Shown: positions 18,131 to 27,510, numbered from the stretch's first letter. The stretch is 64,000 bases of DNA from Yoonia litorea (GCF_900114675.1 NZ_FOZM01000001.1:620001-684000), one strand, 5' to 3'. The notes: generated from the letters alone by a model not told the origin. Program-made: numbers and translations.

Positions 18131-19615
18131 ATGCAAAAGCAGGTTGACGCGATGCCGCGCGGCCTGCGCTTTTCTGAGATCATCGTTCTGATCCTCGTGC
18201 TGTCAGCCGTCGGGCTAACCTACGAGATTGCTGCAGGCCGCGTGCTTGCGCCTTTTTTTGGCACCTCGCTCCTGACATGGACAACCGTCATTGCCGTGGT
18301 GCTTGCCGGATTCTCACTGGGCAGTGCGCTTGGCGGGCTGATTGCGGAAAAGCCTTATGCCGCCGCTCGCCGCGACGTCCGCAATGCGCTGATTGCATCA
18401 GCCGTTCTGATGACGGTGTCGCCGACCTTTCTGGGCGTTTTGGATGCCATTGGCCTGCGCGGCACAGGCGGTATGGTGGTGAGCGTCATTCTGGTCTTTT
18501 TCCCCGCTTCGGTCTGTATCACCCTGCCATCGCCATTTCTGGCAAAGCTCGCAGTGGAGGCACGACCGGGGCGTGAGGGATCGTCGCTCGGTCTTGTCCT
18601 TGCTGCAGGGTCGGTGGGTGCGATCTTCGGGGCCGTGCTGGCCGGATTTCTGCTGCTCCCCCTGATCGGGTCGACGGCGACATTTGCCGCATGTGGGTTG
18701 ATTGCCCTCCTGTGCCTCTTGTTCCTGCGGCGTGGCGGCAATGAAGGTGACGCGCCGGAGACATCCGAAACTGTGATCAGCCTTGCAGCCGTCGGTCTGG
18801 TGGGGGTTGCCGGGTTCGCCGGGACGCCTGTGTGTCAATACGAGTCTGGCCTGTCCTGCCTGCATGTCGTCACCCGCGACGGTGCGGTGAGGCTGTATTC
18901 GGACGGGACAACACAGGCGGCCGAGGACGTCATACCAGATCCCGAAAGCCCGCTTGCCTTGTCATACACGCAGTGGATCTGGGACAGGTTGGACGCCGAT
19001 CTCGGGGCCTCACCTGCGGTCTTGTTTGTCGGCGGTGGCGGGTACAGCCTGCCCACGCAACTTGTTGAGGCGCGCCCCGGTGCATCGGCTGTGGCGGTCG
19101 AAATCGACCCGCTGGTCACGCAGGTTGTGCGCGATAACCTGCCGCGCGCCTCCGCGACTTTGATGGAGGCGGTGTTTGAGACTGGCCTGGACCAAGACAA
19201 TGGGCGCCTGAACGTCGTGCATGCTGATGGACGGGTCTACCTCAACGAAACCGACAAGCGCTTTGATGCAGCGGTGATGGACGCGTTTTCGTCAGGCTCT
19301 GTGCCCGCCCACCTTGCGACGCTCGAGACATATGAGCGGTTGCGCGAGATTGTTGCGGGGCCTGTCTATGTCAATCTGATTGACCGTCCCGACGGGTCGT
19401 TGGTGCGCGGCGTGCATGCGATCCTGACGTCGGTCTATCCGCATGTCATCGCGATCGAAGGACCGACCGGACGGAGCGGTCGGGCTAACGTGGTTCTTGC
19501 TGCATCGCCTGTGCCCTTCGTGGAAATGGACAAGCTGCCGGAAGGATATGGCACCACGACTGTGTCTGCCGCGCGCGCTTTTACCGATGACCGCGGGTGG
19601 GTCGGTCACCGCTAG
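18131..19615 (+). CDS. Spermidine synthase-like protein fused to membrane domain
   Basis: 494 residues. The first half (to about 240) holds six to seven transmembrane helices, beginning with LVLSAVGLTYEIAAGRVLAP, the typical start of fused MFS/spermidine-synthase proteins. The second half is a Rossmann methyltransferase-like fold: VLFVGGGGYSLP, AVEIDPLV and VVHADGRVYL. The aminopropyltransferase gate motif appears altered (AVMDAFSSGSVP), so true polyamine synthesis is doubtful. It starts 3 bp after folE2, so they are probably co-transcribed. The biological role of this family is poorly known. Confidence 0.82.
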   Translation: MQKQVDAMPRGLRFSEIIVLILVLSAVGLTYEIAAGRVLAPFFGTSLLTWTTVIAVVLAGFSLGSALGGLIAEKPYAAARRDVRNALIASAVLMTVSPTFLGVLDAIGLRGTGGMVVSVILVFFPASVCITLPSPFLAKLAVEARPGREGSSLGLVLAAGSVGAIFGAVLAGFLLLPLIGSTATFAACGLIALLCLLFLRRGGNEGDAPETSETVISLAAVGLVGVAGFAGTPVCQYESGLSCLHVVTRDGAVRLYSDGTTQAAEDVIPDPESPLALSYTQWIWDRLDADLGASPAVLFVGGGGYSLPTQLVEARPGASAVAVEIDPLVTQVVRDNLPRASATLMEAVFETGLDQDNGRLNVVHADGRVYLNETDKRFDAAVMDAFSSGSVPAHLATLETYERLREIVAGPVYVNLIDRPDGSLVRGVHAILTSVYPHVIAIEGPTGRSGRANVVLAASPVPFVEMDKLPEGYGTTTVSAARAFTDDRGWVGHR

Positions 19616-19627
19616 CAGGAAACGGCG

Positions 19628-20077
19628 TCATGCCATTTCGGGGACCTTCGCCGCCGATGCGTAACAGCCGAGCACCAGATCCCAACCGTGCAGATAGCTT
19701 GTGCTGACCGCATCTGCGGTTGGCCCCAGTATCTCGAAACCGCCGTGAGTCAGATCGCAACGTGTTCCGGCCTCAGTCTGCGTGAATGTGACCTCGACCA
19801 CCGTGGCTTCGCTTTCGTTTCGGCCAGGATACCATGAAAATGCCAGATATCTTCCGTGGTCGTACGCGATCAACTTGCCCCAAATGGCCATCTCGCCGTC
19901 TTCACCAGTTTCTGTGATTGGCTCGCCCTTATGTTTGGGAAAAGTCAGTTTCGATTTCGGCCCTTTGACGGAATGCGAAGACTTGGGCCACCAAGTGTCC
20001 ATGTCTCTTGTAAAAAGCTCAAACGCTTCTGGCGCCGAGAGTGGTACGGTCAGTGATTTCTTGATGGGATCGTTCAT
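19628..20077 (-). CDS. SRPBCC/AHSA1-like protein
   Basis: 149 residues with the START/Bet v1-like fold of the AHSA1 family: LTVPLSAPEAFELFTRDMDTWWP at the front (split here as LTVPLSAPEAF and ELFTRDMDTWWP), EVTFTQTEAGTRCDLTHGGFE, and a final GWDLVLGCYA helix. Such proteins bind hydrophobic ligands or act with an ArsR partner. Its start overlaps the end of the ArsR gene by 4 bp, the usual ArsR-SRPBCC pair. The ligand is unknown. Confidence 0.85.
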   Translation of the reverse strand: MNDPIKKSLTVPLSAPEAFELFTRDMDTWWPKSSHSVKGPKSKLTFPKHKGEPITETGEDGEMAIWGKLIAYDHGRYLAFSWYPGRNESEATVVEVTFTQTEAGTRCDLTHGGFEILGPTADAVSTSYLHGWDLVLGCYASAAKVPEMA

Positions 20078-20391
20078 TTAGATCCTCCTTTCGCTTTTTC
20101 GCGTGCCGCGCGCTCAAACGCCCCAAGAGCATCGTCCCAGAGCGTATCGAGGTAACGGCGAAGCTGATCTACGCCTTCTGGCGCAATGAAATAGAGACGA
20201 CGGTTGCCTTGTGGTGTGACATTCAGCAGTCCGGCATCGGACAGCACGCGCAGGTGTTGGCTGACAGCGGGTCGACTGACTGCCATATCGGCGGCAATAG
20301 CCGAAACGGGCAGGGGGCCGCCGCGTAGGCGGTTGATGATTTCGCGCCGTGTCGGGTCGGCCAATGCCGTGATTGCATCTTCGTAATCCAT
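20074..20391 (-). CDS. ArsR-family winged-helix repressor
   Basis: 105 residues. The winged helix is seen as LADPTRREIINRLRGG, VSAIAADMAVSRPAVSQHL (recognition helix, about residues 29-47) and the wing GLLNVTPQGNRRLYF. There are no cysteines, so it is not a classic metal sensor. It matches the regulators that pair with SRPBCC proteins. The ATG is embedded in a perfect 19-bp inverted repeat (20390-20408) and no Shine-Dalgarno is visible, so the mRNA may be leaderless or very short-leadered. Autoregulation is inferred. Confidence 0.9.
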   Translation of the reverse strand: MDYEDAITALADPTRREIINRLRGGPLPVSAIAADMAVSRPAVSQHLRVLSDAGLLNVTPQGNRRLYFIAPEGVDQLRRYLDTLWDDALGAFERAAREKAKGGSK

Positions 20392-20408
20392 GACTTACCG
20401 TAAGTCAT
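20390..20408. promoter_or_regulatory. Probable ArsR operator overlapping the arsR-like start codon
   Basis: Perfect inverted repeat ATGACTTAC-C-GTAAGTCAT (9-nt arms, 1-nt centre). An extra half site TCACTTACG follows at 20407-20415. It overlaps the ATG of the ArsR-type gene, fitting repression by blocking initiation. Confidence 0.75.
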
Positions 20409-20524
20409 CACTTACGATTCGTCAAAGGTTTCGTTGGTGCCCTTGAAGCCCCTGACGGCAAACCCTAAGACTCTGTCAGGATAAATGAAATAGGACGGTT
20501 CCGTCCGAAGCAGAGGCAGACAAT

Positions 20525-21145
20525 ATGCAAGATCCCGTCGAGACCTACATGAACCTTGTCCCAATGGTCGTTGAACAGACCGCACGGGGTGAACGCGCCT
20601 ACGATATTTTCTCACGCCTCCTGAAAGAGCGGATCATTTTCGTGAATGGTCCTGTGCATGACGGGATGAGCCAGTTGATTGTGGCACAGCTGTTGCATCT
20701 GGAATCGGAGAATCCGAAGAAAGAGATCAGTATGTATATCAACAGCCCCGGTGGTGTCGTGACCTCCGGTCTGTCGATCTATGACACAATGCAATACATT
20801 CGCCCCAAGGTCAGCACGCTGGTGATCGGTCAGGCGGCCTCCATGGGTTCGCTCTTGCTGACAGCTGGCCATGAAGGAATGCGCTTCTCTCTGCCAAACA
20901 GCCGCGTGATGGTGCATCAGCCTTCTGGTGGTTATCAGGGGCAGGCAACGGACATCATGATCCATGCTGCCGAAACGCAGAAGCTCAAGACACGGTTGAA
21001 CGAAATCTACGTCAAGCACACCGGCAACAGCCTCAAGAAGGTTGAGGCGGCTTTGGAGCGGGACAACTTCATGTCTCCTGAAGAGGCCAAGGAATGGGGT
21101 CTGATTGACGAGATCGTGGAAAACCGGACGAAAGCCGAAGATTGA
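20525..21145 (+). CDS. clpP: ATP-dependent Clp protease proteolytic subunit
   Basis: 206 residues. The serine-protease triad is visible: Ser in [12 protein letters not shown] (about residue 103), His in [10 protein letters not shown] (about 128) and Asp in the region near residue 177 ([15 protein letters not shown]). The Gly-rich SPGGVVTSG oxyanion segment is present. It forms the tetradecameric chamber fed by ClpX (next gene) and ClpA. The gene ends with its own terminator, so clpX is probably transcribed from a separate promoter too. Confidence 0.97.
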   Translation: MQDPVETYMNLVPMVVEQTARGERAYDIFSRLLKERIIFVNGPVHDGMSQLIVAQLLHLESENPKKEISMYINSPGGVVTSGLSIYDTMQYIRPKVSTLVIGQAASMGSLLLTAGHEGMRFSLPNSRVMVHQPSGGYQGQATDIMIHAAETQKLKTRLNEIYVKHTGNSLKKVEAALERDNFMSPEEAKEWGLIDEIVENRTKAED

Positions 21146-21170
21146 TCCTGCGACATAGTTTCTTGTTGAG

Positions 21171-21202
21171 CAAAGGCGGCCTTAATGCCGCCTTTGTCTT
21201 TT
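21171..21202 (+). terminator. Rho-independent terminator after clpP
   Basis: Perfect 10-bp stem CAAAGGCGGC/GCCGCCTTTG (21171-21180, 21187-21196) with loop CTTAAT, then TCTTTT. Confidence 0.85.
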
Positions 21203-21283
21203 GATAGGTATCACGCGAAAACGGGCGTGCCTGATGGCCCTGTTTTTCGTGATGAACACAAGGTCATTTTGACATTGTGGACA

Positions 21284-21312
21284 TTGGCGGGCTGTCCTAC
21301 TGTTGGGATAGT
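21284..21312 (+). promoter_or_regulatory. Tentative clpX promoter
   Basis: TTGGCG (21284-21289), 17-nt spacer, GATAGT (21307-21312). A TTGACA also occurs at 21269 but lacks a good -10 at normal spacing. It lies between the clpP terminator and clpX. Confidence 0.35.
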
Positions 21313-21354
21313 CGAAAAGAGATGTTGATTGGACGCACGTCCGAGAGGTTTGAG

Positions 21355-22620
21355 ATGGCGAATTCTGGCAGCGGCGACGGGAAAAATACCCTCTATTGCA
21401 GTTTCTGCGGTAAGAGCCAGCATGAGGTGCGTAAGCTGATTGCAGGGCCAACCGTATTCATTTGTGATGAGTGCGTCGAACTCTGCATGGACATTATCCG
21501 GGAAGAAACAAAAACCGCTGGCCTGAAAGCTGGCGATGGTGTTCCGACTCCGACAGAGATTTGCCAGGTGCTTGATGACTATGTGATCGGGCAGATGCAT
21601 GCCAAACGAGTTCTCTCAGTGGCGGTGCACAACCATTACAAACGCCTCAACCATGCCGAAAAGTCCGATATCGAACTTGCGAAATCGAACATTATGCTGA
21701 TCGGCCCGACCGGCTGCGGCAAGACTTTGCTGGCGCAAACGCTCGCACGGATTCTGGACGTCCCATTTACGATGGCGGATGCAACGACGCTGACAGAAGC
21801 GGGATATGTGGGGGAGGATGTCGAGAATATCATCCTCAAGCTGCTTCAGGCATCAGAGTATAATGTTGAGCGTGCGCAGCGCGGCATCGTCTATATCGAC
21901 GAGGTCGACAAGATTACGCGCAAGTCAGACAATCCCTCCATCACCCGCGATGTCTCTGGCGAAGGTGTTCAGCAGGCATTGCTGAAAATCATGGAAGGCA
22001 CTGTGGCGTCAGTTCCACCGCAGGGGGGGCGCAAGCACCCGCAGCAGGAATTCCTGCAAGTGGATACGACAAACATCCTCTTCATTTGCGGCGGTGCCTT
22101 CGCTGGTCTGGACAAGATCATCGCCCAGCGTGGCAAGGGTTCGGCCATGGGCTTTGGCGCTGACGTGCGCGAAGATGATGACCGTGGAATTGGTGAAATC
22201 TTCAAGGATCTTGAGCCTGAAGACCTGCTGAAGTTCGGCCTGATCCCAGAATTCGTCGGCCGTCTGCCAGTTATCGCGACACTGACAGATCTGGACGAAG
22301 ATGCGCTCATCACCATCCTGACGCAGCCAAAGAACGCATTGGTCAAGCAATACCAACGCCTTTTCGAGCTTGAAAACACCAAGTTGACGTTCACCGAAGA
22401 TGCGCTTGGCGCGATTGCGAAACGCGCGATCGAGCGCAAGACGGGCGCACGTGGTCTGCGGTCGATCATGGAAGATATCTTGCTGGATACGATGTTCGAC
22501 CTGCCTGGTATGGATACTGTGACAGAGGTGGTTGTGAATGAAGAGGCGGTGACGTCTGACGTTGCGCCGCTGATGATCCACGACGAAGGCAAGAAGAAAG
22601 AGCCTGCAACCGCGAGCTAG
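21355..22620 (+). CDS. clpX: ATP-dependent Clp protease ATP-binding subunit ClpX
   Basis: 421 residues. An N-terminal zinc-binding domain has [10 protein letters not shown] and CDECVELC (about residues 15-40). The AAA+ module has Walker [16 protein letters not shown] (about 118-132), Walker [11 protein letters not shown] (about 181-190), the pore loop region GYVGEDVE, and sensor/arginine-finger elements [12 protein letters not shown] and [11 protein letters not shown]. It unfolds tagged proteins for ClpP. ATG 21355 follows GAGAGG; the open frame further upstream is not similar to ClpX. Confidence 0.97.
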   Translation: MANSGSGDGKNTLYCSFCGKSQHEVRKLIAGPTVFICDECVELCMDIIREETKTAGLKAGDGVPTPTEICQVLDDYVIGQMHAKRVLSVAVHNHYKRLNHAEKSDIELAKSNIMLIGPTGCGKTLLAQTLARILDVPFTMADATTLTEAGYVGEDVENIILKLLQASEYNVERAQRGIVYIDEVDKITRKSDNPSITRDVSGEGVQQALLKIMEGTVASVPPQGGRKHPQQEFLQVDTTNILFICGGAFAGLDKIIAQRGKGSAMGFGADVREDDDRGIGEIFKDLEPEDLLKFGLIPEFVGRLPVIATLTDLDEDALITILTQPKNALVKQYQRLFELENTKLTFTEDALGAIAKRAIERKTGARGLRSIMEDILLDTMFDLPGMDTVTEVVVNEEAVTSDVAPLMIHDEGKKKEPATAS

Positions 22621-22622
22621 TG

Positions 22623-22991
22623 ATGAATTTGGGTCCCGCGACACCGATTTTTCGTATCTTTGACGAAGAACGGGCGCGGGATTTCTACATCCGCTGGCTG
22701 GGCTTCGATCTGCAATTCGAACATCGTTTTGGTCCAGACATGCCTCTCTATCTGGGGCTGGAACGCGACGATTTTGTGCTGCATCTGTCGGAGCATTATG
22801 GCGACACGACACCAGGCACGCGTGTCCGGGTGCGGTGTGAAGACCTTGCTGCGCTTCATGCGGCGCTTGCCGCACGCCCGCAAAAGAACCTGCGCCTTGG
22901 ATCACCACAAGAGCAGCCTTGGGGTGATCTGCAGCTGACCGTGCTGGACCCCTTCGGTAACCGGCTCACGTTTTATCAGGAGGCCATATGA
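22623..22991 (+). CDS. Glyoxalase/VOC superfamily protein
   Basis: 122 residues with the paired beta-alpha-beta VOC fold: ATPIFRIFDEERARDFYIRWLGF near the start (as IFRIFDEERARDFY and WLGFDLQFEH), LGLERDDFVLHLSEH in the middle, and LQLTVLDPFGNRLTFYQ at the end, the common 'DP.GN.l.f' closing motif. It is similar to bleomycin-resistance-like dioxygenase-fold proteins; activity is not predictable. The start lies 2 nt after clpX and the stop overlaps the RidA gene by 4 bp. Confidence 0.87.
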   Translation: MNLGPATPIFRIFDEERARDFYIRWLGFDLQFEHRFGPDMPLYLGLERDDFVLHLSEHYGDTTPGTRVRVRCEDLAALHAALAARPQKNLRLGSPQEQPWGDLQLTVLDPFGNRLTFYQEAI

Positions 22992-23371
22992 CCGTCCGCC
23001 ATATCTCCACTGGATCGCCATTCGAGGATCAAATCGGCTACAGTCGCGCTGTGGTCGCAGACGGTTGGGTCTTCGTCGCAGGCACCACAGGCTACGACTA
23101 CACCACCATGACAATGCCTGAGACGATTGAAGAGCAGTGCCGCAATACGCTTGCAACAATCGGCAAGGCTTTAGAGGATGCCGGCAGCCATCTCGACCAC
23201 GTGGTGCGGGTGAATTACATCTTGCCAGACAAATCGGAATGGCCGAAGTGTTGGCCAATCACTTCGGACGTTTTCGCTAGGGCCCGTCCAGCAGCAACGA
23301 TGATATGCGCCGAACTTCAAAACGCGGAAATGAAGATCGAGATCGAAGTGACTGCGCGGCTTCCCGCCTGA
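22988..23371 (+). CDS. RidA/YjgF-family protein
   Basis: 127 residues: IGYSRAVVADGWVFVAGTTG, EEQCRNTLATIGKALEDAG, VVRVNYILPD and RPAATMICAEL, ending in IEIEVTARLP. The conserved Arg of the RARPA segment and the Glu-rich end match RidA proteins, which hydrolyse reactive enamines/imines. This copy has a Lys-Cys-Trp stretch (WPKCWPITSD) in the middle, so it belongs to a Rid subgroup rather than canonical RidA. It overlaps the VOC gene start to stop. Confidence 0.88.
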   Translation: MTVRHISTGSPFEDQIGYSRAVVADGWVFVAGTTGYDYTTMTMPETIEEQCRNTLATIGKALEDAGSHLDHVVRVNYILPDKSEWPKCWPITSDVFARARPAATMICAELQNAEMKIEIEVTARLPA

Positions 23372-23431
23372 GCCTACTGGACCTTTTGGCTCTCTTGGTG
23401 CATGAGTAGGCAACGAATTCGGAGACGCGCT

Positions 23432-23815
23432 ATGAGCCTTGGCCATAACATCAAACGACTGTTCACCTGGTGGGATGGACAATCCTATGGGACCCAGCTT
23501 TGGACCAATCGCAATGGGACAAAAGTTGGCGAAGACGCCGAAGGCAATGTCTACTATCGCAATTCCGACGACAGCCGTCGTTGGGTGATTTACAATGGTG
23601 ACAACGAAGCATCGCGCGTCAGCCCAGAATGGCATGGCTGGCTTCATCATACGTGGGATGAACCACCGACCGAGGCCAATCTGAAGCGCAAGACTTGGGA
23701 AAAACCGCATCAGGAGAATCTGACCGGAACCGTTGCGGCCTACGCGCCAGCCGGATCTTTGCGCCGCGTCGATCCAGCCGATCGTTCCGATTACGAGGCG
23801 TGGTCACCGGAATAG
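23432..23815 (+). CDS. NDUFA12-type accessory subunit of NADH:ubiquinone oxidoreductase
   Basis: 127 residues. It matches the alphaproteobacterial/mitochondrial NDUFA12 (B17.2) family: [20 protein letters not shown] (residues about 9-28), [38 protein letters not shown] (as RRWVIYNG and [15 protein letters not shown]), and a Pro-rich end. It is a supernumerary Complex I subunit facing the cytoplasm. The ATG 23432 has GGAGA upstream. It sits beside DUF2155, aat and accBC, a conserved alphaproteobacterial order. Confidence 0.92.
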   Translation: MSLGHNIKRLFTWWDGQSYGTQLWTNRNGTKVGEDAEGNVYYRNSDDSRRWVIYNGDNEASRVSPEWHGWLHHTWDEPPTEANLKRKTWEKPHQENLTGTVAAYAPAGSLRRVDPADRSDYEAWSPE

Positions 23816-23825
23816 GGCCTCGCTC

Positions 23826-24347
23826 ATGCTTAGATTTTCCGCCATGTCTATTGCGCTGATGCTGTTTGTCGCACCAGCGCAAGCGCAAGAGATTACAATC
23901 ACGCCGCTTGATGATGCGCCATTGATCGAGATACCCCTCGATCAGCTTGACCTTGGCGATGATTTCAACCCGAACATCGGTGACGACGGGCAGCTCGACA
24001 ATTTGCTCGAAGAGTTGACGGCCTCTCCTGTTGAGGCGCCGAGGGCCGAAGTGTCCTCGGGTCCCTCAGGCACGCTTCGCGTTCTCGATAAACTGACCGG
24101 CGAGGTCAATGACGTGACACTCATGGCAGGCCAGACACGCCGTTTGGGATTCCTGTCAGTGACTGTCGCTGAGTGTCGTTACCCCGTCGAAAACCCGTCC
24201 GGCGACGCTTTCATCTTTGTACGAGCGAGTGATCTACGGGAAGACGTTGATCTTTTCGCGGGCTGGATGATCGCATCGGCGCCGGCGCTGAACGCTTTGG
24301 ATCACCCGCGATACGATATCTGGGCGTTGCGCTGCACAACGTCTTGA
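23826..24347 (+). CDS. DUF2155-domain exported protein
   Basis: 173 residues. A signal peptide (SIALMLFVAPAQA, cut after AQA) leads to an acidic stretch and the DUF2155 domain: LRVLDKLTGEVNDVTL, the cysteine-containing VAECRYPVENPSGDAFIFV and FAGWMIASAPALNALDHPRYDIW, ending with WALRC. The two Cys probably form a disulfide in the periplasm. Function is unknown; the domain is widespread in alphaproteobacteria next to Complex I accessory and acc genes. Its last 46 bp overlap the convergent aat gene. Confidence 0.88.
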   Translation: MLRFSAMSIALMLFVAPAQAQEITITPLDDAPLIEIPLDQLDLGDDFNPNIGDDGQLDNLLEELTASPVEAPRAEVSSGPSGTLRVLDKLTGEVNDVTLMAGQTRRLGFLSVTVAECRYPVENPSGDAFIFVRASDLREDVDLFAGWMIASAPALNALDHPRYDIWALRCTTS

Positions 24348-24958
24348 GGTGATGGCGCGGCGCTGCTGGCGTCAAATTGAGCCGAACCACGCAAAGCACT
24401 GTCCAGCAGCCGCTGATACTCCGCCCTTGGAATTTCTATTGCACCCAGGCTTGCCAGATGAGGTGTGATGAACTGCGTATCGAAAAGCTGATAGCCGCTT
24501 AACCTGAGACGGTCGATGAGGTAGGCGAGCGCAATTTTGGAGGCGTCAGTTCTACGGCTGAACATGCTTTCCCCAAAATAGGCGGCACCGATCGAGACAC
24601 CGTATACTCCACCGACAAGTTCGTCGCCCGCCCAAACCTCTACCGAATGGGCAAAACCGCTTGCATAGAGATCACTGTAAAGGTCGAGAATTGTGTCGTT
24701 GATCCATGTTTCATTTCGGTCCGCGCAGCCGCGCATGACATCTTCAAAGGCTGTGTCAAACGTGATCTTGTAATCGGCTTTGCGAAGGCGCTTGGCCAAG
24801 CTGCGCGAAATCCTGAACCCATCTAACGGAAAGATACCGCGTAGTGTTGGATCAACCCAGAACACCTCTGGATCATCACGGCCCTCCGACATGGGAAAAA
24901 GGCCAACCTGATAGGCCTGCAAAAGCAGAGAAGGTGTGAGTGTGTGTTCGTCTTTCAT
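24302..24958 (-). CDS. aat: Leucyl/phenylalanyl-tRNA-protein transferase
   Basis: About 218 residues. Signature segments of Aat are present: LLQAYQVGLFPMSE, VFWVDPTLRGIFPLDGF, ETWINDTILDLYSDLY, GFAHSVEVWAGDELVGGVYGV, and GESMFSRRTDASKIALAYL. It adds Leu/Phe to N-terminal Arg/Lys of proteins, marking them for ClpAP, which fits the ClpP gene nearby. An in-frame ATG at 24973 is an alternative start. The 3' end runs 46 bp into the convergent DUF2155 gene. Confidence 0.95.
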   Translation of the reverse strand: MKDEHTLTPSLLLQAYQVGLFPMSEGRDDPEVFWVDPTLRGIFPLDGFRISRSLAKRLRKADYKITFDTAFEDVMRGCADRNETWINDTILDLYSDLYASGFAHSVEVWAGDELVGGVYGVSIGAAYFGESMFSRRTDASKIALAYLIDRLRLSGYQLFDTQFITPHLASLGAIEIPRAEYQRLLDSALRGSAQFDASSAAPSPQDVVQRNAQISYRG

Positions 24959-25033
24959 CGCTTGTCGGACCATTCCGGTGCAAAGCTATAAGGCAGTGTT
25001 ACCACAATCGAGGACAACAGACTTCCAAAATAG

Positions 25034-25058
25034 AAAATGCCGGGCTTATCCCGGCATT
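25034..25058 (-). terminator. Terminator after accC
   Basis: Perfect 9-bp stem AATGCCGGG/CCCGGCATT (25036-25044, 25050-25058); on the minus strand it is followed by TTCTATTTTGG. It lies 26 bp past the accC stop. Confidence 0.75.
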
Positions 25059-25083
25059 CGCACTTGTTCATCGCGTTGCTCGA

Positions 25084-26430
25084 CTAGAGCAATCCTTTTT
25101 CGAGCCACTCTTCGAGCCAGTGAATGTTGTAGTCACCCGTCTGGATCGCCTCCTCGGCAAGAAGCGCATGGAATAGCGGCAGCGTGGTCTCCACGCCGTC
25201 CACAATCAGTTCCCCCAGTGCGCGATCAAGACGCGCAAGCGCTTCCTGTCTGTCACGCCCATGCACAATCAGTTTCCCGATCAGGCTGTCGTAGTAGGGA
25301 GGGATGTTGTAACCATCGTAAAGGGCGCTATCCATGCGCACCCCAAGCCCACCTGGCGCGTGATACTGTGTAATACGACCAGGGCGAGGTGCAAACTCAG
25401 GTAGTTTTTCTGCGTTGATCCGGACTTCGATGGCGTGGCCGTTGATTTTCAGATCGTCTTGCGAGAATGACATAGGCATTCCTGCCGCAACACGCAGCTG
25501 CTCGCGCACCAGATCGACGCCGAAGATTCCTTCGGTGACCGGATGCTCCACCTGCAGGCGTGTGTTCATCTCGATGAAGTAGAATTCGTCATTCTCGAAG
25601 AGAAACTCAATTGTGCCTGCACCGATGTAGTTGATCTTTGCAACAGCGTCAGCACAGACCTTGCCAATCCGGTCGCGAAGCTCGGGCGTGATGCAAGGGC
25701 CAGGTGCCTCTTCGAATACTTTCTGGTGGCGTCGCTGTAGCGAGCAATCCCGCTCGCCCAGATGGACAGCATTGCCTTTGCCGTCGCCAAACACCTGAAT
25801 TTCTATGTGGCGCGGAGTCGTGAGGTATTTTTCGATATAGACTTCGTCGTTACCGAATGCCGCCTTCGCCTCAGCCCGTGCCGAATGGAATGCCTTTTCC
25901 ATGTCTGCGGCGGTTTGGGCGACTTTCATCCCCCGGCCGCCACCGCCTGCCGTGGCCTTGATAATGACAGGATAGCCGATCTCGTCGCCAATTTTCTTGG
26001 CTTCTGCCAGCGTTGGTACTCCGCCGTCAGAGCCCGGTACACATGGCACACCGAGGGCTTTCATCGTGTCTTTTGCGGTGATCTTGTCGCCCATGACGCG
26101 GATGTGCTCCGCGGTAGGGCCGATGAACGTGATGTCGTGATCTTCAACCGCTTGCACGAAGGCTGCATTTTCAGACAGGAAGCCGTAGCCGGGATGGATC
26201 GCTTGCGCGCCTGTGATTTCGCACGCTGAAATGATCGCTGGGAAAGACAGATAACTTTGTGCCGATGAGGGCGGGCCGATGCAGATCGCCTCATCAGCCA
26301 TGCGCACATGCATCGCATCGGCATCTGCGGTGGAGTGAACGGCGACGGATTTCACACCCATTTCGCGGCAGGCGCGCACGACCCGCAGGGCGATCTCGCC
26401 CCGGTTTGCAATCAGGATCTTGTCGAACAT
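25084..26430 (-). CDS. accC: Acetyl-CoA carboxylase biotin carboxylase subunit
   Basis: 448 residues, the standard AccC length. It begins [20 protein letters not shown]. The ATP-grasp glycine loop is [15 protein letters not shown] (about 159-173), followed by [30 protein letters not shown], and the catalytic [14 protein letters not shown] (about 287-300). It carboxylates biotin on AccB in the first step of fatty acid synthesis. The ATG 26430 is the conserved start; the longer open frame is not. accB starts 10 bp upstream in the same operon. Confidence 0.97.
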   Translation of the reverse strand: MFDKILIANRGEIALRVVRACREMGVKSVAVHSTADADAMHVRMADEAICIGPPSSAQSYLSFPAIISACEITGAQAIHPGYGFLSENAAFVQAVEDHDITFIGPTAEHIRVMGDKITAKDTMKALGVPCVPGSDGGVPTLAEAKKIGDEIGYPVIIKATAGGGGRGMKVAQTAADMEKAFHSARAEAKAAFGNDEVYIEKYLTTPRHIEIQVFGDGKGNAVHLGERDCSLQRRHQKVFEEAPGPCITPELRDRIGKVCADAVAKINYIGAGTIEFLFENDEFYFIEMNTRLQVEHPVTEGIFGVDLVREQLRVAAGMPMSFSQDDLKINGHAIEVRINAEKLPEFAPRPGRITQYHAPGGLGVRMDSALYDGYNIPPYYDSLIGKLIVHGRDRQEALARLDRALGELIVDGVETTLPLFHALLAEEAIQTGDYNIHWLEEWLEKGLL

Positions 26431-26440
26431 CGGTTGACCT

Positions 26441-26944
26441 TTATTCGATGATGACGAGTGGCGCGCCGAATTCGACGGGACCACCGTCTTCGACGAGGAT
26501 ACGTTTGACTGTGCCTGCGCGTGGGGCAGGAATGTGGTTCATGGTCTTCATCGCTTCGATGATCAAGAGCGTGTCGCCTTCGCTGACGGTCGCGCCAGTG
26601 CGGACAAACGGTGCCGCGCCAGGTTCTGGGGCCATGTAGACCGTGCCAACCATTGGAGATGTCACCGCGCCGGGATGGCTCGCTGGATCGTCGTTGCCAG
26701 TGGAGGCTGGGCTTGCAGGCGTCGCGGGGGTTGCTGGAGCCGCAGGCGCAGAAGGGGCGGCCGCGGGTGCTGGAGTAGTGGCCTGAACCACTGTTTGCGT
26801 TTGCCGGCTGACCCGCACGTTCAGACTGTCATTCTCGCCATAGTCGCGCTTCACCTGAAGTTCAGTCAGGTCATTTTCGCGCAAAAGTTCTGCCAGCGCC
26901 TTGATGAAGCTGACATCGCTATCGTGAGAAGATTTATTGCTCAT
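26441..26944 (-). CDS. accB: Acetyl-CoA carboxylase biotin carboxyl carrier protein
   Basis: 167 residues. An N-terminal helical part ([20 protein letters not shown]) is joined by an Ala/Pro-rich flexible linker (about 60-85) to the biotinyl domain. The biotinylated lysine lies in [11 protein letters not shown] (about residue 133), and the thumb region [15 protein letters not shown] is present. It carries carboxybiotin between AccC and the carboxyltransferase. An in-frame ATG at 26959 is possible but has no better ribosome site. Upstream there is 120 bp of untranslated DNA before the next gene, without the aroQ often found there. Confidence 0.96.
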   Translation of the reverse strand: MSNKSSHDSDVSFIKALAELLRENDLTELQVKRDYGENDSLNVRVSRQTQTVVQATTPAPAAAPSAPAAPATPATPASPASTGNDDPASHPGAVTSPMVGTVYMAPEPGAAPFVRTGATVSEGDTLLIIEAMKTMNHIPAPRAGTVKRILVEDGGPVEFGAPLVIIE

Positions 26945-27067
26945 GTTTCCCTCGGCCATTGCCCATATTCTTGATGCTTGCGCGACGTTGCGTCACGAAA
27001 CCATCTTCACGCTTATAGGGCAAGCCTGCGGAGGTGGGAAGCGGTCCGGCGAAAACTGTCAGACCTT

Positions 27068-27397
27068 TCAGACCATGCTGGTCACCTCCTGCGACGCAGG
27101 ACCTGATCCAGCCGTCATTTGATCCTCTTGGTCGCGGTCAAACGGGAGCATTGGAACGTCGTAGGGTCTGAGCGTCCGTTCAGGCGGAGCAATCTTGGAG
27201 GGGTTTTCGGGGAACACCGCGCCATCCAGTCGGGCATTGACGACCTGCGCGACAAACGGCCTGTCAGGGGGTGTCGCACTGCCACCATCCGCACGTTCAA
27301 TTCTTGAGACTTTCGTTGTGTTGGCTCTTTCCTGGGTGGGTGATGGGACCGAAGCAACAGCCATTGTCGGCTGATTGAGATTCAAAGAGGTATCCAT
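27068..27397 (-). CDS. Hypothetical proline-rich protein
   Basis: About 109 residues, beginning MDTSLNLNQPTMAVASV, with GGAGAAGGAAA directly upstream of the ATG at 27397. No signal peptide, membrane segment or known domain is visible. The sequence is low in aromatic residues and rich in Pro, Ser, Thr and Arg, so it is probably disordered except for a short central block (DRPFVAQVVNARLDGAVFP). It lies between the liv operon terminator hairpin and accB. Existence is supported mainly by the ribosome site. Confidence 0.5.
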   Translation of the reverse strand: MDTSLNLNQPTMAVASVPSPTQERANTTKVSRIERADGGSATPPDRPFVAQVVNARLDGAVFPENPSKIAPPERTLRPYDVPMLPFDRDQEDQMTAGSGPASQEVTSMV

Positions 27398-27460
27398 TTT
27401 CCTTCTCCGAAAAAAGAATTCGTGAACCTCAGGATCGTAGGAGCACCTTTCCAAAACGTT

Positions 27461-27490
27461 AAAGGAGGGCAGCGAGCTACCCTCCTTTTT
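27461..27490. terminator. Terminator-like hairpin at the end of the ABC transporter operon
   Basis: Perfect 9-bp stem AAAGGAGGG/CCCTCCTTT (27461-27469, 27480-27488) with a 10-nt loop. It is 21 bp past the livF-like stop. The T tract is better on the plus strand (TTTTT); on the minus strand it is followed by AACGTTTT. Confidence 0.6.
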
Positions 27491-27510
27491 AGATGAATTG
27501 GTAAACCGTG

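Noticed and set aside
21269..21300. TTGACA near 21269 considered as the clpX -35 box
   Set aside because: No acceptable -10 lies 16-18 nt downstream; TTGGCG/GATAGT fits better.
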